The notes under the pieces were generated by a model, which was not told where the DNA came from, searched no databases, and saw only the letters and a program-made list of their open reading frames with translations. Positions 1 to 38,596 of a DNA stretch of 40,129 bases are shown here, piece by piece (positions within the stretch are counted from its first letter, which is position 1; the number at the start of each line of letters is the position of its first letter). Where the stretch lies: assembly GCA_030141605.1 (NCBI GenBank), contig JAQGDQ010001458.1, forward strand, positions 1-40,129, written 5' to 3'. A program made the translations under genes and the position numbers. The stretch comes from Tubiluchus corallicola. Lineage: Eukaryota > Priapulida > Priapulimorpha > Priapulimorphida > Tubiluchidae.

Positions 1-597
1 TAAAGGGAAAAATTTCGATACGTGATTTCAGTGTTCTAGTATTAATGTTAATGTCAATGTCAATATCAGTATCAAAGTTTACATTGATGTTAATGTTAAC
101 GTTAATGTTGATGTTAATGTAACGTTAATGTTGATTTTAATGTTAATGTTAATGTTAATGTTAATGTTAATGTTAATGTTAATGTTGATGTTAATGTTAA
201 TGTTAATGTTAATGTTAATGTTAACGTTAATGTTGATGTTAATGTTAACGTTAATGTTGATTTTAATGTTGATGTTAATGTTAATGTTAATGTTAATGTT
301 AATGTTAATGTTAATGTTTTTTAATGTTGATGTTAATGTTAACGTTAATGTTGAAGTTAATGTTAACGTAATGCTGATGTTATTGTAATGCTGTTAATGT
401 TAGCATTGATATGGATGTAGATGTTAAAGTTCGTGCTTACACTGATGTTATGGGTGGTGTTGACATCGCCATTGCTGATGTTGATGTTGCTGTAGTTGCT
501 GATGTTAATATCGGTGTTGCTGCCATTGATGGTGATGTTTTGTTCCTGGTGTTGTTAAAGCTGTTGTCGATGCGACATGTTCATGTTAATGTTTACG
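1..597. repeat. (TTAATG)n hexamer array, decaying rightwards
   Basis: From about 95 to 345 the sequence is an almost uninterrupted run of the hexamer GTTAAT, with GTTGAT and GTTAAC variants. To about 600 it decays into GATGTT- and GTTGCT-like units. Because the unit is a multiple of three, long reading frames of alternating residues appear, but they are by-products of the repeat. No gene is seen here. Confidence 0.9.
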
Positions 598-1054
598 TTA
601 ACCCTTTCAGTCCCAAGTTATTTTTTAATAAGAATTTTTTTTTGGCTTGGCACTTTTGTTCAGTATGTCCATCTTGTTTACACATAATAATAATTTTTTT
701 CTACCTGTGCCCGCGTGCTAAATATAGCCTGTATCCCACGGGATACATTGGGATTCAATGGAAGCATAAAATGTGCTTCATTTTGCAATTGCTGATAATT
801 TTTTAAAGTATTTAAGACATCTAGATTGCTGATCTGTACAAAGTCGTCTCTAAGGTACTGTACCTTGCGCAGTTTTTTATGCAATGTAGATTTTCTAGTT
901 TGCCATTTTATCACCATTTTTAGTTTCTTGTTATTGGCTTAAATCAAAATAACAATTAACAGATCAAATAACTGTCAGTTTTAAAATTTTATTAATTTTA
1001 AAGGCAGAAAATATTCTGGTATCCCACGGGATACAACGGGTATGAAATGGTTAA
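598..1054 (+). mobile_element. piggyBac-type MITE, copy A
   Basis: The element is bounded by TTAA on both sides (598-601 and 1051-1054). The left end reads CCCTTTCAGTCCC and the right end CGGGTATGAAATGG, so the outer CC-TTTCA bases form a short imperfect terminal inverted repeat. TTAA duplication is the hallmark of piggyBac transposases. Two further copies (19852-20310 and 30036-30513) share the whole body. It carries two copies of GTATCCCACGGGATAC (731-746 and 1019-1034). No transposase is encoded, so it is non-autonomous. Confidence 0.85.
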
Positions 1055-1125
1055 TGTTGTAAATTTCATCAGTTGTTGAAACTGCAGTGTTTTGTAACTT
1101 TTTGTTATTTTACGTGTAACGGGAG

Positions 1126-1404
1126 CTAATAAACTGTAAACACTAGTGTAAGTGACGTATAATAAACTAATCCTGCATACTTAAGAAATCCCATGTCTGT
1201 GGCAATCTTTTTTGCATGTTTGCTGCTTCCATCATCTGTCGCACCATAGAAGACAAGGTCAGACGTCTGCATGTCTGGTTTCTCTCGCCTAAATTTCTCT
1301 TCGAATGCGTCTGGATTCATGTTCAGGGCGTCATCAAGACTTGCAACTTCATACAGAAAAACGTACATGAGTGAAACAGCGTGTTCATACGTCTGGTCAT
1401 GCAA
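1126..1404 (-). CDS. Rhodanese-like (TSTD1-type) exon or gene fragment lacking the catalytic Cys
   Basis: Read on the minus strand, about 1180-1360 encodes VASLDDALNMNPDAFEEKF, then REKPDMQTSDLVFYG, then AKKIATDMGFLKYAG. This follows the second half of single-domain rhodaneses of the TSTD1 family (pattern V-S-L-AL-M-P-AF, EKP, LVF, then A-A-G-YAG). Those proteins move sulfane sulfur between thiols through a Cys right after the LVFF/FYC strand; here the position is Gly (FYGATDDG), so sulfurtransferase activity is unlikely. A possible acceptor (CTGTATGAAG, then TTGCAAGT) lies near 1356. The 3' boundary is unclear: after YAG the frame runs into unrelated residues. No neighbouring exon with the usual DVR motif was found upstream, so this may be one exon of a gene running off the left edge, or a decayed copy. 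The family match is by eye. Confidence 0.5.
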   Translation of the reverse strand: MHDQTYEHAVSLMYVFLYEVASLDDALNMNPDAFEEKFRREKPDMQTSDLVFYGATDDGSSKHAKKIATDMGFLKYAGLVYYTSLTLVFTVY

Positions 1405-3466
1405 TTGTTGGTCGGTCGGTTAGTCAGTCTGTTAGTCTATAAATTAGCCACTATAGTTTCGATGCATTAGATTTTACTTGAAACAAAAACTTCAGTAATG
1501 TAAGATTGTTTTAAGACTTAGAATTATCCGATCATGTAGTTGTTGGTCGGTCGGTTAGTCAGTCCGTTAGTATATAAATTAGCCACTACAGTTTCGATGC
1601 ATTAGATTTTACTTGAAACAAAGCCTTCAGCAATGTAAGATTGTTTTATGTCTTAGAATTATCTGATCCTGTAGTTGTTGGTTGGTCAGTTAGTCAGTCC
1701 GTTAGTCTATAAATTAGCCACTGTAGTTTCGATGCATTAGATTTTACTTGAAACAAAAACTTCAGTAATGTAAGATTGTTTTAAGACTTAGAATTATCCG
1801 ATCATGTAGTTGTTGGTCGGTCGGTTAGTCAGTCCGTTAGTCTATAAATTAGCCACTGTAGTTTCGATGCATTAGATTTTACTTGAAACAAAAACTTCAG
1901 TAATGTAAGATTGTTTTAAGACTTAGAATTATCCGATCATGTAGTTGTTGGTCAGTCGGTTAGTCAGTCTGTTAGTCTATAAATTAGCCACTATAGTTTC
2001 GATGCATTAGATTTTACTTGAAACAAAAACTTCAGTAATGTAAGATTGTTTTAAGACTTAGAATTATCCGATCATGTAGTTGTTGGTCGGTCGGTTAGTC
2101 AGTCCGTTAGTCTATAAATTAGCCATTATGGTTTCGATGCATTAGATTTTACTTGAAACAAAAGCTTCAGCAATATATGATTGTTTTAAGACTTATAATT
2201 ATCTGATCATGTAGTTGTTGGTCGGTCGGTCAGTCAGTCCGTTAGTCTATAAATTGGCCACTGTAGTTTCGATGCATTAGATTTTACTTGAAACAAAAGC
2301 TTTAGCAATATATGATTGTTTTAAGACTTATAATTATCTGATCATGTAGTTGTTGGTCGGTTAGTCAGTCCGTTAGTCTATAAATTAGCCACTATAGTTT
2401 CGATGCATTAGATTTTACTTGAAACAAAAGCTTCAGTAACGTAAGATTGTTTTAAGACTTAGAATTATCCGATCATGTAGTTGTTGGTCGGTCGGTTAGT
2501 CAGTCCGTTAGTCCATAAATTAGCCACTATAGTTTCGATGAGTTAGATTTTACTTGAAACAAAAGCTTCAGCAATGTAAGACTGTTTTAAGACTTATAAT
2601 TATCTGATCATGTAGTTGTTGGTCGGTCGGTTAGTCAGTCCGTTAGTCTATAAATTGGCCACTGTAGTTTCGATGCATTAGATTTTACTTGAAACAAAAG
2701 CTTTAGCAATATATGATTGTTTTAAGACTTATAATTATCTGATCATGTAGTTGTTGGTCGGTTAGTCAGTCCGTTAGTCTATAAATTAGCCACTATAGTT
2801 TCGATGCATTAGATTTTACTTGAAACAAAAGCTTCAGTAACGTAAGATTGTTTTAAGACTTAGAATTATCTGATCATGTAGTTGTTGGTCGGTCGGTTAG
2901 TCAGTCCGTTAGTCCATAAATTAGCCACTATAGTTTCGATGAGTTAGATTTTACTTGAAACAAAAGCTTCAGCAATGTAAGACTGTTTTAAGACTTATAA
3001 TTATCTGATCATGTAGTTGTTGGTCGGTCGGTTAGTCAGTCCGTTAGTCTATAAATTGGCCACTGTAGTTTCGATGCATTAGATTTTACTTGAAACAAAA
3101 GCTTTAGCAATATATGATTGTTTTAAGACTTATAATTATCTGATCATGTAGTTGTTGGTCGGTCGGTTAGTCAGTCCGTTAGTCTATAAATTAGCCACTA
3201 TAGTTTCGATGCATTATATTTTACTTGAAACAAAGCTTCAGCAATGTAAGATTGTTTTAAAACTTAGCATTATCTGATCATGTAGTTGTTGGTCGATCGG
3301 TTAGTCAGTCCCGTTAGTGTATAAATTAGCCACTATAGTTTCGATGCATTATATTTTACTTGAAACAAAAACTTCAGTAATGTAAGATTGTTTTAAGACT
3401 TAGAATTATCTGACCATGTAGTTGTTGGTCGGTCGGTTAGTCAGTCCGTTAGTCTATAAATTAGGA
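1404..3466. repeat. Satellite array of 135-bp units with higher-order structure
   Basis: About 15 head-to-tail copies of a 135-bp unit containing TTGTTGGTCGGTCGGTTAGT, TATAAATTAGCCACT and TTTTACTTGAAACAAAA. The anchor AAATTRGCC falls at 1441, 1576, 1711, 1846, 1981, 2116, 2251, 2382, 2517, 2652, 2783, 2918, 3053, 3188, 3323 and 3458. Spacing is 135 bp except for two 131-bp units that lost one TCGG. The three-unit block from 2251 is repeated from 2652 with the same private variants (GGCC, the TCGG loss, GATGAGTTAG), giving a 401-bp higher-order period. Confidence 0.95.
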
Positions 3467-3590
3467 TTATCAAGTATTATAAGGCTTACACTTACACGTG
3501 TTTGCCCTGCTCAAGACCAATAAAATAAACAAAACAGAGTCATGACGTGTGTGAATAATGTCATGTCTCATTCACTTTATAGTTTTCGAT

Positions 3591-4230
3591 CAGGGCCGGA
3601 ACTAGATGTGGCAAGCGGGGGGGGGGGGGGTTGGGGGGCGCAAAAATTTTCTGAGAGGGGGCGAGGTATCCGAAGTGGTTAAATAATGGTTAAGCCAATT
3701 TTTAACCTCTTTTATACTGCATGCAGGCCTATAATTAGCATATGTGTAGGACGGCGTGGCAGACAAAGCAATAATGAGAAAATTAACTCTCAGTTAACCT
3801 AACGTTATTAATGTGCCTCTAACTGAATTGTTATTTACAGAAATTTATCACACACAAGTTTTAAGAAAATAATACGCAGGAAATAATGTCAAAATGAAAT
3901 GTGGAACGATACTTCCTTGGACAAAAAAGTCTAAAGTTTTCAAAAAGTCTCAAATGTTGGCCTGTTGGCCTGTTGGCCTGTGTGTAGAGCCTGTGACTGT
4001 GTGTGGTCCCTGTAGGCCTACACTGTGATAGGCACCTCTGTGCACACTGAGTTTTGTCTGCACGCACACTGAAGCTACCAAACATTTTTTTACCTAATTC
4101 TAATTCATATTGAAAATGATTACATGCGAACTGCAATTTTCACTGCAAAAAAACTCATTTGTCCGATTTTGCAGGGGGCGCAAATTTTGACAGGGCCCCC
4201 CTCGCCCCGCCCCCCCTAGTTCCGCCCCTG
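3591..4230. mobile_element. hAT-type MITE with perfect 8-bp target duplication
   Basis: The ends are CAGGGCCGGAACTAG (left) and CTAGTTCCGCCCCTG (right), a near-perfect terminal inverted repeat. Both are flanked by TTTTCGAT (3583-3590 and 4231-4238), a perfect 8-bp duplication as made by hAT transposases. G-rich and C-rich tracts follow the ends, with a second inverted match around GCGCAAA and TTTGCGC. No transposase is present, and a short minus-strand reading frame inside is not recognisable. Confidence 0.88.
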
Positions 4231-4238
4231 TTTTCGAT

Positions 4239-5100
4239 GAAACCCTGAGCAGGAACAAGTACGTGTTTGGTACGCGAAGAAAATTGTTATAGCCCTACTT
4301 TTTTTGCACTACTTTCGGCACAAATCTGAAATTTACCGCAAAAATTTATCTAAATTAATGCAACGTACGTGGAATATTTATGGATTTAGGGATCCCTCCG
4401 GTTGTCCTCACTTCCTGTTGCGGTCTAATGTCAATCAACACCAGGTGTTTGTTATGTTCGATGTGTGCTTCTAAGTCTAATACAGCTATACCTATAGAAT
4501 TGCAAGAGAAAGCACGTGGCTGAAGTTAAGCAACAGCGAACCTGGTTAGTAGCTGTATGGCTTACTGTAATGGCTCAATACTTCTTCCTGGTGGTTACTT
4601 TTGTCATACCGTACAGCAATTGTGTATACCCATCCAAACGTGGCCAAAAAACTTCTACCGGTAAATCAAAGCAATTATCCGCAAAAGCGATAGTGGGCAA
4701 GATACCAGTTCCGCCGCAACTGGCTATATTAAGTAGGCTTCTCGTTGAATGACTGAATCCCGGTTTTTGGAATACCGAATTCTATAAAAAGCGTTGTGTG
4801 AATCAATGGTATATGTGTGAATCAATATTCCCACCTTGTGTGAATCAATGGTAAGCCCACGTGTGAGGATCACTAGAACGTATGCTACTTGTTGATTAGA
4901 CAAAATGCTCGTACCAGGTGGTGCAAAAATTGCATTAAGTACACTACATTGAGTTTCAATGCGAAACATACGTGCGTTCATATATACTGTGAACTACCAC
5001 TTGTGGTACTACTACTTGGCAAAACTGCACAGGATAGAACTACCGCACAGCCTGCACGGCCTGCACAGACCGCACAACATTGAGGATTTAGACGACAGAA
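4239..5100. other. No gene seen; short GTGTGAATCAATGGT repeats
   Basis: No coding exon is recognised here. Around 4793-4860 the phrase GTGTGAATCAATGGTA recurs three times in degenerate form. A 5S-like scrap is listed separately at 4514-4550. Confidence 0.5.
4514..4550 (+). repeat. Short 5S-rRNA-like fragment (SINE remnant)
   Basis: The stretch GCTGAAGTTAAGCAAC, five unmatched bases, then ACCTGGTTAGTA matches the box A region of 5S rRNA. It also matches the 5S-derived SINE at 23652-24198 (CTGAAGTTAAGCAAC, GCCTGGTTAGTA). It lacks the rest of the 5S gene, so it is a truncated remnant. Confidence 0.55.
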
Positions 5101-5126
5101 GACATGCAGCCAAATAGGTTTCTAAC

Positions 5127-5231
5127 TACTACTACTACCACTACGACGACGACGACGACGACTACTACTGCTACTACTACTACTACTACTACTACTGCTA
5201 CTACTACTTCTACTGCTGCTGCTACTGCTGT
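5127..5231. repeat. Trinucleotide microsatellite (ACT/ACG/CTG)n
   Basis: A run of ACT, ACG and GCT triplets. It gives a Thr-rich frame on the plus strand and a Val-rich frame on the minus strand. Nothing around it looks like a conserved protein, so it is treated as a microsatellite. Confidence 0.85.
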
Positions 5232-5359
5232 CCCTATACTAAAACACTCGGAAAATAAAATCTGCTCTGACGCCCTTAAAAACATTGGAAGGTTTACCTG
5301 CTCCACTTTTCGTCTTCCTTCTGTGAACTTCTTCGCTGAGACTTCTTCCCTCTAGCGTG

Positions 5360-6616
5360 CTCATGATGCCCTCTATAGGAAGAAAAATCTCCTAGCTTAA
5401 CTCCTAAACACGACAGTGAAACTTAAACGTTATAATATTGCATTTAGTTGCCGAATAAAACAAAATTGTGAAATTACAGTTATTGTGAATTTAAAATTAG
5501 TGAAATTACATAAACGCAAAAGACTGCAGATGAATAAGTTTGAAAACTGAAAAGTTTGCGTTTGTCTCATATCGTAATTTCAGTTACACGTAATCCTGTT
5601 TGAATCCTGTTTTGGAAAATCACAATTAAACTAACCTTATTCTAGTCTAAACGTCCCGCAGAAAATCCTTTAAACTCATTCCTACGGTGCATATCTGTCT
5701 GGTAGTGCACACATCCCAGGTAGCCATGCAAACCCTCAGCCTTTTCAACACTTCTAGACAAATTCCCGCTACCTGGTAACGATGTCTATGACGTCAAATG
5801 ACGCGTGTTTCCTATGACTCCGTCCATAGAGGACGCGCAGAACTGTTGTCACAATTTTTTTGAAGATTTCTCAACAACGTGTGCAGCAAAAACTTAGTTT
5901 CGCATAGAAACCGCGTTTTTTTACACGAGGACAGCTAACTTCATATCAGTGTTTCAATTCCTTTACAGGTTGCATTCTGTACAAATTAAGATTACTAGCT
6001 TTACCAATACTAGCTCATTTTTATTAAAGTTACTTCTAATCACTTCACATTTTGAGAATGCAGGTATTTAATAATTTTAAGTGTATTCTTTTTTGTTTAC
6101 TCGTTTTCATTATATAAATATCACTATTGCATTATTAAAACAAAAAGTTGTCTGTAAGATAAATGAGTAGTTGAATAACTAGAAATAAATAAAATAAGAA
6201 TGTGAGAAAATAACTATTTTGTCTTGATCAGGTATGCGCGTGCTCTTCGTGCAAGCGTATAAAATGCTTGTTAATGCTGCAGAAGGACTCCAATTCAGTC
6301 TGCTGCAGGTTTACTTTATATTGATAAACGTTTTGCAGCGTTTGCAACATAAAAAAGTTTTGTGTGATCTTTCTAATTATTGTGGAGTATAGATTATGAA
6401 TACGCCCAATTGCTGTGCGTAAGAGCCGAATGTTGCCTAGTGCCGCCATCTGGCAACGAAAATAATACGAAAAAGATGTCTTTGAAACATAATTTTGTGC
6501 TGAATTTTGTTAACTAATGTTCGCTAACAGAAAGAATGCAGCAGTTAAATCTTATGGTAAATTCTGCAAAGAATCCTGATGAAAAACAAAACAGGTTTCC
6601 ATTTGCATCAAGTGGC
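5360..6616. other. AT-rich DNA without a recognised gene
   Basis: No exon, RNA gene or mobile-element end was recognised. A short minus-strand frame beginning ATGGCGGCACTAGG at 6449 has Arg-rich N-terminal residues but no homology I can name. Confidence 0.5.
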
Positions 6617-8283
6617 AAATTCCTCATGAAGAGGAGTCTAGGTCTTCTAGCTGGCAGCAAATTCCTCATGAAGAGGAGTCTAGGTCTTCTAGCTGGCGGC
6701 AAATTCCTCATGAAGAGGAGTCTAGGTCTTCTAGCTGGCAGCAAATCCCTCATGAAGAGGAGTCTAGGTCTTCTAGCTGGTGGCAAATTCCTCATGAAGA
6801 GGAGTCTAGGTCTTCTAGCTGGCAGCAAATTCCTCATGAAGAGGAGTCTAGGTCTTCTAGCTGGTAGCAAATCCCTCATGAAGAGGAGTCTAGGTCTTCT
6901 AGCTGGTGGCAAATTCCTCATGAAGAGGAGTCTAGGTCTTCTAGCTGGCGGCAAATTCCTCATGAAGAGGAGTCTAGGTCTTCTAGCTGGCGGCAAATTC
7001 CTCATGAAGAGGAGTCTAGGTCTTCTAGCTGGCAGCAAATTCCTCATGAAGAGCAGTCTAGGTCTTCTAGCTGGTAGCAAATTCCTCACGAAGAGGAGTC
7101 TAGGTCTTCTAGCTGGCAGCAAATTCCTCACGAAGAGGAGTCTAGGTCTTCTAGCTGGTAGCAAATCCCTCATGAAGAGGAGTCTAGGTCTTCTAGCTGG
7201 TGGCAAATTCCTCATGAAGAGGAGTCTAGGTCTTCTAGCTGGCAGCAAATTCCTCATGAAGAGGAGTCTAGGTCTTCTAGCTGGCAGCAAATTCCTCATG
7301 AAGAGGAGTCTAGGTCTTCTAGCTGGCAGCAAATTCCTCATGAAGAGGAGTCTAGGTCTTCTAGCTGGTGGCAAATTCCTCATAGGGCTTGCAATTCCCG
7401 AAAGAGGTCTTCTGAAGAACCTCCATGAAGAGGAGTCTAGGTCTTCTAGCTGGCAGCAAATTCCTCATGAAGAGGAGTCTAGGTCTTCTAGCTGGTAGCA
7501 AATTCCTCATGAAGAGGAGTCTAGGTCTTCTAGCTGGTGGCAAATTCCTCATGAAGAGGAGTCTAGGTCTTCTAGCTGGCAGCAAATTCCTCATGAAGAG
7601 GAGTCTAGGTCTTCTAGCTGGTGGCAAATTCCTCATGAAGAGGAGTCTAGGTCTTCTAGCTGGCAGCAAATTCCTCATGAAGAGGAGTCTAGGTCTTCTA
7701 GCTGGTGGCAAATTCCTCATGAAGAGGAGTCTAGGTCTTCTAGCTGGCAGCAAATTCCTCATGAAGAGGAGTCTAGGTCTTCTAGCTGGTGGCAAATTCC
7801 TCATGAAGAGGAGTCTAGGTCTTCTAGCTGGCAAGGAGTCAGCCTAGCTGGCGGCAAATTCCTCATGAAGAGGAGTCTAGGTCTTCTAGCTGGCAGCAAA
7901 TTCCTCATGAAGAGCAGTCTAGGTCTTCTAGCTGGTAGCAAATTCCTCACGAAGAGGAGTCTAGGTCTTCTAGCTGGCAGCAAATTCCTCACGAAGAGGA
8001 GTCTAGGTCTTCTAGCTGGTGGCAAATTCTTCATGAAGAGGAGTCTAGGTCTTCTAGCTGATGGCAAATTCCTCATGAAGAGGAGTCTAGGTCTTCTAGC
8101 TGGCGGCAAATTCCTCATGAAGAGGAGTCTAGATCTTCTAGCTGATGGCAAATTCCTCATGAAGAGGAGTCTAGGTCTTCCAGCTGATGGCAAATTCCTC
8201 ATGAAGAGGAGTCTAGGTCTTCTAGCTGGTGGCAAATTCCTCATGAAGAGGAGTCTAGGTCTTCCAGCTGCCATCAAATATCT
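6617..8283. repeat. 42-bp minisatellite, about 39 units
   Basis: Tandem copies of a 42-bp unit built from AAATTCCTCATGAAGAGGAG, TCTAGGTCTTCTAG and CTGGCAGC. The last bases vary between CAGC, CGGC, TGGC and TAGC. The array is broken at about 7381-7424 (foreign-looking GGGCTTGCAATTCCCG) and at 7830-7855. A rare sub-block with GAGCAG followed by two CACGAAG units occurs both at about 7050-7135 and at 7910-7995, showing segmental duplication within the array. Since 42 is a multiple of three, the frames KFLMKRSLGLLAGS (plus) and RNLLPARRPRLLFM (minus) stay open. I treat the array as non-coding by default. Confidence 0.93.
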
Positions 8284-9249
8284 CATGTTTTACTTTGCTT
8301 ACCAAACGTTTAGTTTAGGGAGTCTATAGATCTAAACATATTAAAAAAGTTTCAATATTGAAAAGCTTCTCAAACAAATTCTTTTCGGAATATTTATTAT
8401 CTTATAAATTGTCAATGCAAACCATAATTTTGCACAATTATTACGCCATTTCCAGTTAAAATATTCTGACAAGATTGATAAAAAATGATCAGAAGAGAGA
8501 TGGAGAATCCTATAACGTTACAGCAAGCAAGCAAAATAAAATCACTGCCACCTGGTGGTGATAATCTGCGATAGAACAATGTACCTTAAAGCATCAAAAC
8601 GGTTAAAACATTACAATAACCGAGACTAAGACAAATGTACAAAAATTTGGTCATCCCTTGCAAACTAAACGTCTGCAATATGTTAATATTAAACTATCTA
8701 TATCTCATAATTATACTTATATTATGCATATCTAGTGTTAGATACAGTTTTATATTTGATATTATTTCCTAAGTGAGAGTTCGTTCTGTCCATTTTCCCC
8801 AAAAAGAATGAACTTCGTAAAGGGGTAAATAAAAAATAAACAACAATAACAATAAATTGGTATAACACGTATACTAGTGTTCAAGCTATCTAAAAATAAT
8901 TGTATAACAAAGTATAATAATCTTTAAAATGGCTAGAGTTTCAAGTAGATGATTAGAACAACTTTAGAAATTTAAAACAATATAGGTGTGACTGATCAAT
9001 CTACTGTAAAAGTATCGTAAAAATTTTCAGTACTTTTTATTCAGAGACTATTTCACTATAATTAAACTTCAACACATGACGAATGAAAAGAGAAAGCCAG
9101 ATGGAGCAAAATAAAAACCAAAGCAGCAGCTTGACACAGACAAATCAGGAAAATCCATTCCTGCATTAAATCATTTCTTTCTTCAGTAGAAACATTTGAT
9201 ATACTTGATTGCTCTTTGAAAAACTAGTTGTCACAAAAAGCGCTTAAAA
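8284..9249. other. AT-rich DNA, no feature recognised
   Basis: No exon, repeat unit or mobile-element boundary was recognised between the minisatellite and the hAT MITE. Confidence 0.5.
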
Positions 9250-9731
9250 CAGGGGTGTGCAAATTATCTGACCAGCCGGGCCACATTAAACTTTCCCGCA
9301 ATTCCTGCGGGCACAGGCAGTTTGATCAAGGAGCCAAGTACAGAAAGGCCTAATAACGATTTTTTTTGCATCCGACCTGCTTACATCATTACTACTACAG
9401 TCAAGAAACTATTTTAGAAGTTATTAAAATTTATATTACAAACCATATATTTCTACTTTCAGGACAGGTAGTGGTAATTTCATTACAATGCATATTAGTA
9501 ATGTGTATCACACAGTCTGTGTAGTACAGCGTTATTAAGCTACAACCGTCTTGTAAGGGTTAATGGCATCCGATCTAGTAGAAAAAACTACCCGCACTAT
9601 TTTTGGGATCGTGGCACGGACATCAGCTGGATACACTCAATTAATCGCCCGGGTCGCACTTTCATTAGGTTGACAAATCTCTTCGCCGGCCGCACAAATT
9701 CTCTCGGCGGGCCGCAATTTGCACACCCCTG
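9250..9731 (+). mobile_element. hAT MITE family 1, copy 1
   Basis: The terminal inverted repeats are CAGGGGTGTGCAAATT and AATTTGCACACCCCTG. Flanking 8-mers GCTTAAAA (9242-9249) and GCTTAAAC (9732-9739) match at seven of eight positions, a hAT-type target duplication. The body is shared with 14794-15277, 21567-22066, 35667-36098 and, inverted, 37173-37647. No transposase is encoded. Confidence 0.88.
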
Positions 9732-9739
9732 GCTTAAAC

Positions 9740-10685
9740 GGTAGAACAATTTTACACAATACAATGGTCAAAAATTAAGATACGCTATAAAAGACAGCAA
9801 TTTTCAGTCAGTGGTTGAGATGGTCACAGAACAAAACAAGTTCTCCTAGCAACAAGCGTATACAGTAAGTACAATTTTGAACAGCGTAAACTGTTACTAT
9901 CTTACATATTATATACAGGAATCATGTATGTACACGATGCATACTAGATTTAGTATCTTTGTTATTGTAAAGCTAAATAAATAAACAAGATCGTTAATAG
10001 TTCTACATAAATAATCGATATCTAGTTTAACTATTTCCCTATACTCAGCATGTAAGTAAATATACATTAGATATTAGCAGACTGCTAAGCAAGTATATAT
10101 ACTACTTTATTATTGTTTATTTGCTACCTAGTATCACAATACTTACAACATAGGTATAGAAATAATGATTGCCATTATATCTTGCTGAAAACTGCCACAA
10201 ACAACCAACATATGCAAATAAATTTTTGTGTAAATGCTTTACAAACTTGCTGAAACAAAAAAAGCACAACAACAGTGTAACAGTTCGGGCATTTCAGCCA
10301 CCAAAACCAACAACAAGCAGTTAATGTAGTGCCATAACGCACAACGCATACTGCTCAACCGTATGTTGCACGTATGCAAGCAAAAACAACAAAAAACTGC
10401 AAATTTATTTTAATTTCAGGCAAAATCACAAACCTCTGCAGTTTCATGAATGAAAAATCGCCCATTAAGCATTTCTAACACAATCTCATTGCACTGTACA
10501 GAGCTGCTAAACAAATCATTCTTTCGCGGCACTTACCATCCAGTTGCTAAGATCTCTCAATTATTGCCAGTTCAGCATTTGCTGCAAAGATTTCCCAATT
10601 ATTGCCAGAGCAGGAGAACATAAAATCTATAAGCATGACACAAATTTCAAAGAAAACACGTGCTTTGTAGCTTATCATGCAACTA
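9740..10685 (-). other. MAGI 3' untranslated and flanking region
   Basis: This lies directly downstream of the MAGI stop codon on the minus strand and holds no recognised coding sequence. Minus-strand AATAAA hexamers occur at 10404-10409 and 10106-10111, so the mRNA probably ends within this interval. The exact cleavage site cannot be read from the sequence. Confidence 0.5.
10404..10409 (-). promoter_or_regulatory. Candidate poly(A) signal AATAAA for MAGI
   Basis: AATAAA on the minus strand about 280 nt after the MAGI stop codon. A second candidate lies at 10106-10111. In AT-rich DNA such hexamers also occur by chance. Confidence 0.3.
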
Positions 10686-38218
<27,533 letters not shown>

Positions 38219-38596
38219 CTATAATGTAATACAAAAACCATTATAAATCAAAAACTCAGTTTTTCAACTCATATTTATTCATTTCGGACATAGCAGGTTG
38301 TGGGTAATGATGCTGCGATGCTGTTGACAGAATTCACACATATATCATATCAATACAGAATGCAGGCATTAGTAACTTAAATCTTTCAGAAACAACACTT
38401 GCACAAAACCAGCAAGAAAATCAGCAGACTGTTTTGTTTATAGTTTATACCACTGTAATTTATACAGTTGTTTATACCTTATCTACATACATACATTACA
38501 TACATGTTTATCCACTTGTGCTAGCTACAAGCGGAAAATTAATTTTTTTTCTTCCTTTGGCTCTAGGTCCTCATTATATTAATTTTAAATACGTAA

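Noticed and set aside
1404-3466. CRISPR array
   Set aside because: The units are contiguous 135-bp tandem copies with no unique spacers, in a eukaryotic context.
4516-4752. A 78-residue plus-strand frame with a hydrophobic stretch
   Set aside because: It starts at GTG, not ATG, and its first part is a 5S-rRNA-like repeat fragment.
5104-5355. A poly-Thr protein frame
   Set aside because: It comes from a trinucleotide microsatellite and the rest has no recognisable similarity.
6536-7498. A 320-residue plus-strand frame and matching minus-strand frames
   Set aside because: They are produced by a 42-bp repeat whose length is a multiple of three. There is no signal peptide, no homology, and the frame changes at the array interruptions. 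Kept only as a finding to test.
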